DNA from: Alcanivorax sp. UBA4485
GTDB lineage: Bacteria; Pseudomonadota; Gammaproteobacteria; Pseudomonadales; Alcanivoracaceae
Assembly (NCBI GenBank): GCA_002389055.1
Contig: DGNT01000137.1
Span: 1-13,227, forward strand
Length of the DNA: 13,227 nucleotides
Reading direction: 5' to 3'
In this document: positions 5,548 to 12,849 of the stretch, one piece after another
How the letters are laid out: every line of letters starts with the position of its first letter
Numbering within the stretch: position 1 is the first letter of the stretch
The notes under the pieces: generated by a model
Databases searched by the model: none
The model's input: only the letters and a program-made list of their open reading frames with translations
What the model was told of the DNA's origin: nothing
Position numbers and translations under genes: made by a program

Positions 5548-6390
5548 ATGAATGACACTTTGAATCTGGACGTTTATCTGCAACGCCTCGGGTACAGCGG
5601 CGACCGTGCTCCCACCCTGGCGACGCTGGCCGAGCTGCAGCGCCGCCACGTGGAAACCTTTCCGTTCGAGAACTTGACCTCCTACCTGGGCGGCGAGGTG
5701 CCGCTCGATACCGCGACCCTGGAAGCCAAGCTGCTGCACGGCGGGCGCGGGGGATACTGCTTTGAACACAATCGTGTGTTCCAGTTGGCGCTGCGGCAGC
5801 TGGGGTTCCAGGTCCGCGGGCTGGCGGCCCGGGTGTTCTGGAACCAGAGCGAGGACGCCCAGCCGCCCACCACCCATATGCTGTTGCACGTGCTGATCGA
5901 CGGCGTGCCCTGGATCGCGGACACCGGCTTCGGCGCGCTCACCCCCACCGCGCCGCTGCGTCTCGACGTCGACGGCGAACAGGCCACGTCCCATGAGCCC
6001 TACCGGGTGCGCCAAAGCGGCGCCGACTACCGGCTGGAAGCGAAGCTGGGGGCCCAGTGGCGCCTACTCTACCGCTTCCCGCTCCATGAGGTGTCGCCGG
6101 CCGACTACCGGCTGTTCAACTGGTATGTGAGCCACCACCCGGAATCTCTGTTCGTGGCGCACCTGGTGTCCGCCCGGGTGGAGGCGGGTTGCCGCCATAC
6201 CCTGCTCGACCACCGCTACACGGTACGTTTCCCGGACGGCGCCAGCGAGTCCCATGAGCTGGAGGACGCCGACCGTGTGCTGGACCTTCTGGAGCGCGTC
6301 TTCCGGGTGCGCGTCGGCGACATGCGCGTTCGCGACCAGCAGGCGCTGCGCCAGCGTCTGGCGCTTGAGACGGAGGATGGGGTCCGCTAG
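5548..6390 (+). CDS. nat: Arylamine N-acetyltransferase (NAT family)
   Basis: This 280-residue cytosolic enzyme transfers acetyl from acetyl-CoA to arylamines, hydrazines or related nucleophiles. The catalytic triad is clear: Cys71 in GGRGGYCFEHN, His110 in TTHMLLHV, and Asp125 in WIADTGFG. The family start NLDVYLQRLGY and the substrate-pocket segment HVETFPFENL (34-43) are present, and the length is normal for bacterial NATs. The ATG at 5548 is preferred because the protein begins at the usual place; the Shine-Dalgarno is weak (GGG at 5537-5539) and lies in the arm of a hairpin, GCTTGCC (5514-5520) with GGCAAGC (5538-5544). It is divergent from the acyl-CoA ligase gene with 246 bases between, so the two may share control. 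The physiological substrate is unknown; proposed roles are xenobiotic detoxification or a step in secondary metabolism. Confidence 0.92.
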   Translation: MNDTLNLDVYLQRLGYSGDRAPTLATLAELQRRHVETFPFENLTSYLGGEVPLDTATLEAKLLHGGRGGYCFEHNRVFQLALRQLGFQVRGLAARVFWNQSEDAQPPTTHMLLHVLIDGVPWIADTGFGALTPTAPLRLDVDGEQATSHEPYRVRQSGADYRLEAKLGAQWRLLYRFPLHEVSPADYRLFNWYVSHHPESLFVAHLVSARVEAGCRHTLLDHRYTVRFPDGASESHELEDADRVLDLLERVFRVRVGDMRVRDQQALRQRLALETEDGVR

Positions 6391-6451
6391 GCTGTCCGGC
6401 TTCTCGCGGGCCGCCCGGCTCGCCCGTACCGCTTCTTTCTGGACCTGTTCT

Positions 6452-7363
6452 ATGTGGATCAAGAACCTCACCGTTTTCCTGGGCGCGGAGCCCTTCCCCT
6501 GGTCGGCGGCGGAACTGGAGGAGCGCCTCGACGCGCACCGCTGCCCGCCCTGCGGCCGGCAGAGCCTGAGCAGTGAAGGCTTCGTGCCGCCCCTCAAGGG
6601 CGAGGACCGCATGGTGGTGGTGGCGGACGGCTTTCTCTATTGCGTGCATCAGGAAATCGCCCGCCTGCTGCCCGGGCCGGTGATCAAGGAAGAGCTGGAC
6701 GAAAAAGTGGAGCAGATCCGTGAGCAGGAAGGCCGCCCGGTGGGCCGCCGTGAGCGCGCCGAACTGAAGGACCAGATCACCTTCGAGCTGCTGCCGCGCG
6801 CCTTCACCCGCTCGCGCCGCACCGGCGTGCTGATCGATCTGGAGCGCCGCCGCATCCTGGTGGACAGCGCCTCCGACAGCCGCGCCGAGCAGATCGTCGC
6901 CGCCCTGCGCAAAGCGGTGGATTCCCTGCCCGTGACCCGGCCCACCGCGGCCAGCGCCACCACCGCCGCCTTCGGCGAATGGCTGCGCGACCCGGCGTCG
7001 CTGCCGGAAGGCTTCACCATCGGCGACCGTTGCGAGTTCAAGGACGGCGACGGCGCCAGCGTGCGCATCACCGCCCTGGACCTGGGTCGCGAGGAAATCC
7101 TCGCCCACCTGGAACAGCTGGCGGCGGTGAAGGTGAACCTGTGCTGGAACGACGAAATGGAATTCGACCTGCAGCAGGACCTGGCCATCAAGCGGCTCAA
7201 GCCGCTGGACCTGATCCAGGAAAACATCGACAACATCAACGCCGAGGACGCCCTGGAAGAACTGATGGCCCGCCTCAGCCTGCAGGGCGCCACCCTGCGC
7301 GCCGCCCTGGACAATCTGTACGACTACTTCGAGGTCAAGGCCGAGAGCATCGGCGCCGCCTGA
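6452..7363 (+). CDS. rdgC: Recombination-associated protein RdgC
   Basis: The 303-residue protein has the same length as E. coli RdgC and matches it in pattern: MWIKNLTVF at the start, CPPCGRQSLSSEGFVPP, LLPGPVIKEELDEKV, LKDQITFELLPRAFTRS, IDLERRRILVDSAS, and LCWNDEMEFDLQQDLAIKRLK near the end. RdgC is a nucleoid-associated protein that binds double-stranded DNA as a ring-shaped dimer and limits RecA function; in E. coli it becomes important when recombination-dependent restart is impaired. The start at 6452 fits the family; the frame is open upstream inside nat, without support. The ribosome binding site is weak (GGA at 6441-6443). It follows nat by 61 bases on the same strand and could be read through from it, but the functions are unrelated. 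Confidence 0.95.
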   Translation: MWIKNLTVFLGAEPFPWSAAELEERLDAHRCPPCGRQSLSSEGFVPPLKGEDRMVVVADGFLYCVHQEIARLLPGPVIKEELDEKVEQIREQEGRPVGRRERAELKDQITFELLPRAFTRSRRTGVLIDLERRRILVDSASDSRAEQIVAALRKAVDSLPVTRPTAASATTAAFGEWLRDPASLPEGFTIGDRCEFKDGDGASVRITALDLGREEILAHLEQLAAVKVNLCWNDEMEFDLQQDLAIKRLKPLDLIQENIDNINAEDALEELMARLSLQGATLRAALDNLYDYFEVKAESIGAA

Positions 7364-7386
7364 TTTTCGACGCAAACCACCATGGT

Positions 7387-7406
7387 GCCCGGCTTCCCCG
7401 CCGGGC
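7387..7406 (+). promoter_or_regulatory. Hairpin between rdgC and the SnoaL-like gene
   Basis: GCCCGGC (7387-7393) is perfectly complementary to GCCGGGC (7400-7406) around TTCCCC. It begins 23 bases after the rdgC stop and is not followed by a T run. It could end or protect the rdgC transcript, or lie in the leader of the next gene, which starts 39 bases later. No clear promoter was seen nearby. Confidence 0.35.
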
Positions 7407-7445
7407 TATGTTGAGCCTTCCAACAACAACACACGGGACACCGCC

Positions 7446-7835
7446 ATGATCGAGCAGACCATTGAACGCTGGCACCGGCTGGTGGACGCCAAGGACGCCG
7501 AGGCGCTCAACGATATCCTCGCCGACAACGTGGTGTTCCACTCGCCGGTGGTGCACACCCCGCAGGAAGGCAAGGCGATCACCAAAATGTACCTCACCGC
7601 CGCCTTGCACACGCTCAATAACGAGCATTTCCGCTATGAGCGGGAAATCCTCGACGGCCAGAACGCGGTGCTGGAATTCACCACCGTGCTGGACGGCGTC
7701 CAGCTCAACGGCATCGACATGATTCACTGCGACGAAGACGGCCGCATTGATGACTTCAAGGTGATGGTGCGGCCGCTGAAAGCGGTCAACAAGATCCACG
7801 AAATGATGGGCGCCATGCTGAAAAAGCTGGGCTAG
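7446..7835 (+). CDS. SnoaL-like / NTF2-fold protein of unknown substrate
   Basis: The 129-residue protein shows the SnoaL-like pattern: a first helix IERWHRLVDAKDAEALNDILADNVVFHSPV, a central helix ITKMYLTAALHTL, then strands ending in IHCDEDGRIDDFKVMVRPLKAVN. The last phrase (E/D-D-G-R-I-D-F-x-V-M-x-R-P-L) is characteristic of one SnoaL-like clade. The family includes polyketide cyclases, steroid isomerase relatives and many ligand-binding proteins of unknown role. The sequence does not resemble the NTF2-fold protein at 3207-3647 beyond the fold, so it is not a recent duplicate. The ATG at 7446 has only a modest GGGA upstream (7435-7438). It ends nine bases from the convergent VOC gene. A specific function cannot be assigned. 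Confidence 0.85.
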   Translation: MIEQTIERWHRLVDAKDAEALNDILADNVVFHSPVVHTPQEGKAITKMYLTAALHTLNNEHFRYEREILDGQNAVLEFTTVLDGVQLNGIDMIHCDEDGRIDDFKVMVRPLKAVNKIHEMMGAMLKKLG

Positions 7836-7844
7836 TCGCGGGCG

Positions 7845-8597
7845 TTACCCGTGCTCCAGCCGCCAGCGCACACCGGCCAGCTCAAAGCCGTCCCGGTCCA
7901 CCGCCAGACCCTGGGCCTCAGCCCGCGTCCGCAGGGTGTCCGGGTCGTCGCTGCGCAGTGACAGCGCACTGAGGCACTCCTTCTGTCCAAGTTGGAACCG
8001 CAGCGCCATGCCGCCGGCTTCGACGGTGTGATCGTCGGCCACCGGCAGGCCCAGCAGGCGGCCCCAATGGGCGGCCAGGTCCCCGGGGGCGGGGCTTTCC
8101 AGGATGACGGCATCCAGACGGCACGGCGGATCCGGTGGCGGCGCCGCCTGCCAATTCGGCCCGGCCGGCCAGTAGGGACCGTCCAGCGCCCCGCCGCCGT
8201 CGGTGCGGTTGAACTCGATCATCGCCGCCCGGCAGGCTTTGGGATGCAACTGCACGCCCAGGTAGGCGTCCACCCGCATGCGGTTCACCACCGGCACGCC
8301 CAATGCTTCAGCGTTGGCGGCGCGATGCTCCGGGTCCTCACAGTCGAAGATCGCCATATAGCCGCCCCGGCCGCCGCTGCGTTCCAGAAAGCGGCCGGCG
8401 GCGGTGCCGCCCTCAATCGGCGCGACGATTTCGATAAAGCGGTTGCCGAGCCGGAAGATCACGTTCTCCAGACCGTAGCGGGCCAGGTGCGGGTCCCGGT
8501 GGCAGGGCCCGGCGCCGAGCACGGCGGCCAGCGCCCGCTCCGGCGCCGCCAGTGCCGGTACCACCAGGCACACCTGTCGCAGCCTCGGGTCCGCCAT
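7845..8597 (-). CDS. VOC-superfamily (glyoxalase-like) protein
   Basis: This 250-residue cytoplasmic protein looks like a two-module VOC protein of the Glyoxalase_3 type. The N-terminal module contains LRQVCLVVPAL, the strand NRFIEIVAPI (Glu56), and LGVQLHPKACRAAMIEFN with His118 and Glu128, plausible metal ligands. After a Pro-rich linker (residues about 135-158) the second module begins DAVILESPAPGDLAAHWGRLLGLPV. VOC enzymes are metal-dependent isomerases, lyases or dioxygenases; the reaction here is unknown. The ATG at 8597 was chosen because it overlaps the stop of the alcohol dehydrogenase gene (TGATG), which indicates translational coupling; a TTG one codon earlier is possible. It is the last gene of a permease-dehydrogenase-VOC set and converges on the SnoaL-like gene. 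Confidence 0.78.
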   Translation of the reverse strand: MADPRLRQVCLVVPALAAPERALAAVLGAGPCHRDPHLARYGLENVIFRLGNRFIEIVAPIEGGTAAGRFLERSGGRGGYMAIFDCEDPEHRAANAEALGVPVVNRMRVDAYLGVQLHPKACRAAMIEFNRTDGGGALDGPYWPAGPNWQAAPPPDPPCRLDAVILESPAPGDLAAHWGRLLGLPVADDHTVEAGGMALRFQLGQKECLSALSLRSDDPDTLRTRAEAQGLAVDRDGFELAGVRWRLEHG

Positions 8598-9724
8598 CAA
8601 TCGAACAGGATCACCTGGCGGATGGCGTCGCCGTCGGCCAGCCGGTCGAAGCCTTCGTTAATGTCTTCCAGCTTCATGCGGTGGGTGAGCAGTTTGTCCA
8701 CCGGCAGGCGGCCGGCCTGGTACAGCGCGATGTACTCGGGGATATCCAGCGCCGGCACATGGCCGCCCAGGTAGGAGCCCAGGAAGCGGCGCTCCTCGGC
8801 GACCATCTGTACCGGGCTCACCGCCAGGCGGGTGTCCGGGTGGGGCAGGCCGGCGGTGACCGTGCTGCCGCCCTTGCCAGTAGCGGCGAAGGCGAATTCC
8901 AGCGCCGGGCCGACGCCGGCGAATTCGGCGGCGATGTCCACGCCGCCACCGCTGATGTCCTTAACCTGTTGCACCGCGTCCGCGTCCTTGGAATTGACCA
9001 CATGGGTGGCGCCCATGGACTTCGCCAGGTCCAATTTATCCTGGGCGATGTCGGCAGCGATCACCTGGCGGGCGCCGGCGGCCACCGCACCGAGTACCGC
9101 CGACAGGCCCACGCCGCCCAGACCCACCACCAGCACCGATTGGCCGGCACGCAGCCCGGCGGTGTGCACCACCGCGCCCATGCCGGTGAGCACCGCGCAG
9201 CCGAACACGGCGGCGATCTCGAACGGCAGGTCCTTGGGAATCTTCACCGCCGAACGGCGCGAGGTCACCGCGTGTTCGGCGAAGCCGGACACCCCCAGGT
9301 GGTGATTGATGGTGGTGTCGCCTTGATGCAGGCGGCGGTCGCCGCTCAACAGTACACCGTCGTTGTTGGCCTTGGCACCGGGGGCGCACAGCGCCGCGCG
9401 GCCACCCAGGCAGTAATCGCAGGTGCCGCAACTGGGCACGAACGAGAACACCACATGGTCGCCCACTGCCAAATCGGCAACGCCGTCGCCCACTTCCACC
9501 ACCTCGCCGGCGGCCTCGTGGCCCAGCGCCATGGGCAGCGGCCGGGGCCGGTTGCCGTCGATCACCGACAGGTCGGAATGGCACAGGCCGGCGGCGCGCA
9601 CCCGCACCAGAATCTCGCCGTGGCCCGGGGCGTCCAGTTCCACTTCTTCGATTTTCAGCGGTTGGGAGTCCTTGAACGGGCGCTGGGCGCCCATCTCACG
9701 CAGTACTGCGGCACGGGTTTTCAT
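8597..9724 (-). CDS. Zinc-dependent alcohol dehydrogenase (MDR family)
   Basis: The 375-residue enzyme oxidises an alcohol to an aldehyde or ketone, or the reverse, with a nicotinamide cofactor. Catalytic zinc ligands are Cys48 (AGLCHSDL), His69 with Glu70 (GHEAAGEV) and Cys176 (FGCAVLTG). Structural zinc is held by Cys99, Cys102, Cys105 and Cys113 (SCGTCDYCLGGRAALC). The nucleotide-binding loop is GLGGVG (201-206), and the acidic residue in AADI after the second strand favours NAD over NADP. An insertion around residues 115-145 (KANNDGVLLSGDRRLHQGDTTINHH) is like that of class III-type enzymes. The ATG at 9724 has GAGGAA upstream and overlaps the permease stop by four bases. The frame is open far upstream but only inside the permease gene. 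The substrate is unknown; the neighbouring permease probably imports it. Confidence 0.9.
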   Translation of the reverse strand: MKTRAAVLREMGAQRPFKDSQPLKIEEVELDAPGHGEILVRVRAAGLCHSDLSVIDGNRPRPLPMALGHEAAGEVVEVGDGVADLAVGDHVVFSFVPSCGTCDYCLGGRAALCAPGAKANNDGVLLSGDRRLHQGDTTINHHLGVSGFAEHAVTSRRSAVKIPKDLPFEIAAVFGCAVLTGMGAVVHTAGLRAGQSVLVVGLGGVGLSAVLGAVAAGARQVIAADIAQDKLDLAKSMGATHVVNSKDADAVQQVKDISGGGVDIAAEFAGVGPALEFAFAATGKGGSTVTAGLPHPDTRLAVSPVQMVAEERRFLGSYLGGHVPALDIPEYIALYQAGRLPVDKLLTHRMKLEDINEGFDRLADGDAIRQVILFD

Positions 9725-11112
9725 TGCGTTTCCTCGTCGTTGTCCTTGGTAAAGGTCTGGTCGTTCTCGCCGCTGAAGAAGCGGCGACCGTAAATCAGAA
9801 TGCACAGCGCCACGCCCACGGCGAACGCCCAGGTGGCGCCCTTGGTGGCGAGTACCGCGGCGACCACCCCGGCGATGCCGAGATCGCGTTGGCTGCGCGC
9901 TTCGAGAATGCCGATGCGCACGCTCACGTAGCCCTGGATCAGCAGCGTCAGCGCCAGGGCCACGCCGAGAATCGGTTCCACCAGGCTGACAATGGGCATC
10001 AGCAGCAGGCCGGTGTTGGTGCCCCAACGGAACGAGCCGGCGCCGCCGAAGATCGAATCCATCGCTTTGCGGCCTTCCTTGAAGCGCTCCACGATGACCA
10101 CGTGCATCGCCGCCCACAGCGGGCCGCACATGGCCACGTCCGGGCCGATGATGCTCATGGTGGCGTTGCGGCCGCCGAAGATCATGTGGGCGCGGTCCGG
10201 GTTGTAGTCCACGTCCTCATCCTGGCGGCTGGCGTCCGCTTCCTTGAGCAGCGCCTTGCCCTGCAGCACGTCGCCGAACAGCACGATGTAGGCCGCCAGC
10301 ATGGTGGGGATCGCCTGCAGGAACATCTGCGGCGAGGGCAGGCCCAGACCGAACACGGTGTACTCATTCCACAGGGTGGCGAAGTCCGGCGTGGTGAAGC
10401 CCCATTCGATGGTCGGCCAGGGCGCTTCGCCGAACAGCGGCGCCAGCACGATGGCCAGGGCGATGATCGGGAAAATACCCAGCTTGCCCAGGGTGCCCCA
10501 GAAGGCGTTGCGGGTTTTCAGCACCGCGAAATGCTTGGAGAAGATCAGATAAAAGGCGATGCCGATGGCGATGGAAATGGTCCATGGGAAGCTCTCGAAC
10601 CGGCCGCCCACTTCGAACACGGTGATCACCGCGGCGATGCCCGCCCCCATGATGATGCCGGCCTTGATCGCCGGTGGCACCAGGCTCACCACCCGCCGCG
10701 ATAACCCCGTGGCGCCCAGCCCGATACAGAACACACCCAGTAACAACTGGAAGGCGATCAGCGCGTGCACCCGCTCCGGGCCCTCCGGGAAGCTGGCGCA
10801 GTAGGCCATCAGCAGGGGAATTGCCGGGGTGATCCAGCCGGGCACCACCGGGTCGCCCAGCAAGTGGTGCAACAGGTACAGAAAGCCGTTCAGCAGCACC
10901 ACCGCCAGTGCCGCCTCGAACGGCATGCCCAGCAGTTCGGTCATCAGCGGAATGGCGGCCAGATCCACCGCGCACATCAGCAGGCCCTGGAAATAATCGG
11001 GCCATTCGAAACGGTAATGCAGGAAGGGCAGACGGAGTTTGAACGGGCCCATCGGCCAGTAACGGGTCTCGCCGTCCGGCCGACGGTAATCACGCCTGGA
11101 TGTGTCACCCAT
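9721..11112 (-). CDS. Multi-pass permease, probably of the NCS2 / SLC23-SLC26 fold
   Basis: This 463-residue inner-membrane protein has a hydrophilic N-terminus of about 35 residues followed by around a dozen hydrophobic segments. The half-helix-like stretches GDPVVPGWITPAIPLLMAY (about residues 86-104) and NATMSIIGPDVAMCGPLWAA (later third) resemble the two inverted repeats of NCS2/SulP-type carriers, which move nucleobases, anions or organic acids. PAIKAGIIMGAGIAAV and the loop FGDVLQGKALLKEAD are further landmarks. I cannot name the substrate, and purine, aromatic-acid and dicarboxylate-type carriers all remain possible. The start at 11112 has only a weak purine-rich site (GGGA); Met21 is an alternative. 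Its stop overlaps the dehydrogenase start (ATGA), so the two are coupled. A palindrome, TGACCC/GGGTCA, lies 44 bases upstream of the start and may be its operator. Confidence 0.7.
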   Translation of the reverse strand: MGDTSRRDYRRPDGETRYWPMGPFKLRLPFLHYRFEWPDYFQGLLMCAVDLAAIPLMTELLGMPFEAALAVVLLNGFLYLLHHLLGDPVVPGWITPAIPLLMAYCASFPEGPERVHALIAFQLLLGVFCIGLGATGLSRRVVSLVPPAIKAGIIMGAGIAAVITVFEVGGRFESFPWTISIAIGIAFYLIFSKHFAVLKTRNAFWGTLGKLGIFPIIALAIVLAPLFGEAPWPTIEWGFTTPDFATLWNEYTVFGLGLPSPQMFLQAIPTMLAAYIVLFGDVLQGKALLKEADASRQDEDVDYNPDRAHMIFGGRNATMSIIGPDVAMCGPLWAAMHVVIVERFKEGRKAMDSIFGGAGSFRWGTNTGLLLMPIVSLVEPILGVALALTLLIQGYVSVRIGILEARSQRDLGIAGVVAAVLATKGATWAFAVGVALCILIYGRRFFSGENDQTFTKDNDEETQ

Positions 11113-11155
11113 GAGAAGGTCCCGAGCTGGTTGGTATTATGGCGTAGTCAGTGTA

Positions 11156-11169
11156 TGACCCGTGGGTCA
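11156..11169 (-). promoter_or_regulatory. Palindrome upstream of the permease operon, candidate operator
   Basis: TGACCC and GGGTCA form an inverted repeat of six bases separated by GT. It sits in the 76-base gap before the permease start, with CATAAT on the minus strand (11141-11136) as a possible -10 element. No convincing -35 goes with it. A dimeric repressor binding here could sense the transported substrate, but no regulator gene is in the window, so the role is inferred. Confidence 0.35.
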
Positions 11170-11188
11170 GGAATCAAGCGACCGGCGC

Positions 11189-11944
11189 TCACGCCAGCAG
11201 ATAGCGAAGCAGCATGGCCAGGCAGACGATCACGATCAATGGCCGGATCAGGCGCGCCCCACCGTGCAGCACCGCGTGCGAGCCCAGCCAGGCGCCGGCC
11301 ATCTGGCCGACGATCATCACCGCCCCGGTGACCCAAAGCACTTTGCCGCCGATCACGAACAGCGTCAGCGAGGCAATGTTGCTGGCGAAGTTCAGCGCCT
11401 TGGCCTGGGCGGTGGCGGTGATCAGATCCTGGCCGCGAAGGGCCACGCCGGTGAGGGAGAAAAACGAACCGGTGCCCGGCCCGAAGAAGCCGTCGTAGAA
11501 GCCGATCACCGGCACCACGGTGCGCTCATAAAGGCGCGCGGACAGGCGCGGTGTCCGGTGCACACCGCCAGCGCCGGGGCTGAACAGGAAATACAAAGCG
11601 ATCACCGCCAGTACCACCGGCACCAGCACCTGCAGCGCGTCGCTGTCGGTAAGCTGCACCAGCACCGTGCCCAAGGCGCTGCCGGCCAGCGACCACAGGA
11701 ACGGGCGCCTCAGCCCCGCCAGCGTCTCGGCGAACCGCCGCCGGCGCAGCAGCATGAAGGTGGCCATGCCGGAGCCGAACGTGCCCTGCAGCTTGTTGGT
11801 GGCGAGCGCGTTCACCGGGCTGAGGCCGGCCAGCAACAGCGCCGGTAGCGTCAGCAGACCGCCACCGCCGGCCAGGGTGTCGATGAACCCGGCCAGCAGG
11901 GCGACCCCGCCCAGTATCAGTAATAGCGACAGTTCCAGTTCCAC
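11189..11944 (-). CDS. yfcA: TauE/SafE (TSUP) family permease, YfcA-like
   Basis: The 251-residue inner-membrane protein follows E. coli YfcA closely from memory: LLAGFIDTLAGGGGLLTLPALLLAGLSPVNALATNKLQ at the start, GFYDGFFGPGTGSFF in the middle, and TAQAKALNFASNIASL, ILFVIGGKVLW-type and LIRPLIVIV segments later. The two glycine-rich GFID/GFYD repeats mark the internal duplication of the family. TSUP proteins export or import sulfite, sulfonates or other organic anions; YfcA itself has no agreed substrate. The GTG start at 11944 was chosen over an earlier GTG at 11968 because GGGAGG sits six bases upstream of it and the protein then begins MELELSLLLIL, as expected. It lies 76 bases upstream of the permease-dehydrogenase set on the same strand and is divergent from the lipoprotein. 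Confidence 0.9.
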   Translation of the reverse strand: MELELSLLLILGGVALLAGFIDTLAGGGGLLTLPALLLAGLSPVNALATNKLQGTFGSGMATFMLLRRRRFAETLAGLRRPFLWSLAGSALGTVLVQLTDSDALQVLVPVVLAVIALYFLFSPGAGGVHRTPRLSARLYERTVVPVIGFYDGFFGPGTGSFFSLTGVALRGQDLITATAQAKALNFASNIASLTLFVIGGKVLWVTGAVMIVGQMAGAWLGSHAVLHGGARLIRPLIVIVCLAMLLRYLLA

Positions 11945-11970
11945 GCTTCGCCTCCCGTCGAGGGGCACGA

Positions 11971-12002
11971 GTTTAACGTGAACGGTGCCGCCGCTGTTAA
12001 AC
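11971..12002. promoter_or_regulatory. Inverted repeat in the divergent region between the TSUP and lipoprotein genes
   Basis: GTTTAAC (11971-11977) and GTTAAAC (11996-12002) are exact inverted repeats 18 bases apart; the right arm lies within a smaller near-palindrome, CTGTTAAACAG (11994-12004). They are the only A+T-rich spots in the 161-base region between the divergent starts at 11944 and 12106. They may be promoter or operator parts for either gene. Clear -35 and -10 pairs were not found. Confidence 0.3.
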
Positions 12003-12105
12003 AGTGTTAAGCGGGGGCGTTGTCCGGAGCGGCGGGGCGTAGGATGAAAGGCGTTATTCGTGGCTGCCCAAGGACGGCAGTCGATACCCTGAAAGGAGCA
12101 CTACC

Positions 12106-12849
12106 ATGCGCAATCTCACCGTTTTACTGGCCACCGGCGCGCTCACCGGCACCTTATTTCTGGCGGGCTGCCAGCCGCCGGACGAGGACGAGGCCAGGAA
12201 GGAAGCGAAGGACGAAGAAACCGTTCCGCATCCGCCGATTGAAGAAACCCGGTCCGGTGAAGATACCGGCACCGATCAACCCGGCGGTGCCGCCGACGGC
12301 AGTGAGGAAGAGGCCGGTGGCGGGTATGAGTCCGCCCAGCAGCCGGATGCCGCCGCCTCCGGTGAGGACGCCGCCACCTTCACCGACACCCAGTTCCGAA
12401 TTGAGGTGGAATACCCGGAATCCCTGCAAAAGGTATCCGCCGAAGACGGTAAGGAAGGACCGCAATGGCACGCCTTCGCCGACGGCCAGGAAGGCCAGCG
12501 CCTGCTGACCCTGAAAGTGCCGGGTGAGGTGGACGCGCGCTTCCAGCTCGGCGCCAGCCGCAACACCAAGGCGCTCACCCACTGCAAGGACCTGCCCGAG
12601 GGCGTCACCCAGGAGAGCAAACAAACGCAGACCATCGACGATGTGGCGTTCACCCGCTTCGATGTGACGCGCACCGAAGGCGACCAATACACCACCATCC
12701 GCAGCTATCGCGCCACCTACACCGAATCTTGCTACGCCATCGATCTGATCGCCAGCGGCAGCGGCGGCCAGGGTGAGGCGGCGGACCGCCAGACCCGGGC
12801 CCTGGAAACGCTGCAGACGGTGCTCGACGGGGTCCGGTTCACCGAGTAA
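12106..12849 (+). CDS. Predicted outer-membrane lipoprotein with acidic linker
   Basis: The 247-residue precursor has a short basic N-terminus, a hydrophobic stretch and a lipobox FLAGC, giving a lipidated Cys22 after signal peptidase II cleavage. The next residue is Gln, not Asp, so sorting to the outer membrane is expected. Residues 23-90 are low-complexity and acidic (about 21 Asp/Glu against four Lys/Arg), rich in Gly, Ala and Pro, and likely disordered. The C-terminal ~155 residues look like a compact alpha/beta domain (FRIEVEYPESLQKVSAE, WHAFADGQ, TIDDVAFTRFDV, YRATYTESCYAIDLI), with Cys160 and Cys209 able to form a disulfide. I recognise no family; it may tether the domain away from the membrane. 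An AAGGAG site (12093-12098) supports the start. Its last 11 bases overlap the convergent RND gene. Confidence 0.82.
   Translation: MRNLTVLLATGALTGTLFLAGCQPPDEDEARKEAKDEETVPHPPIEETRSGEDTGTDQPGGAADGSEEEAGGGYESAQQPDAAASGEDAATFTDTQFRIEVEYPESLQKVSAEDGKEGPQWHAFADGQEGQRLLTLKVPGEVDARFQLGASRNTKALTHCKDLPEGVTQESKQTQTIDDVAFTRFDVTRTEGDQYTTIRSYRATYTESCYAIDLIASGSGGQGEAADRQTRALETLQTVLDGVRFTE

Noticed and set aside
6116..7375. Minus-strand open frame of 419 codons opposite nat and rdgC.
   Set aside because: Composition typical of an antisense shadow, no recognisable motif, and both opposite-strand genes are certain.
9725..10129. N-terminal extension of the alcohol dehydrogenase frame into the permease gene.
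   Set aside because: It is an out-of-frame reading of the permease; the ATG at 9724 has a good ribosome binding site and the normal family start.
11878..11905. A further TGTCGA followed by CGAC on the plus strand, opposite the TSUP gene.
   Set aside because: Spacing is 18 rather than 17, it lies inside a coding region, and no gene starts just downstream; it shows that the motif also arises by chance.
11945..11968. Earlier GTG start for the TSUP gene at 11968.
   Set aside because: No ribosome binding site precedes it, whereas GTG at 11944 has GGGAGG at ideal spacing and yields the expected N-terminus.
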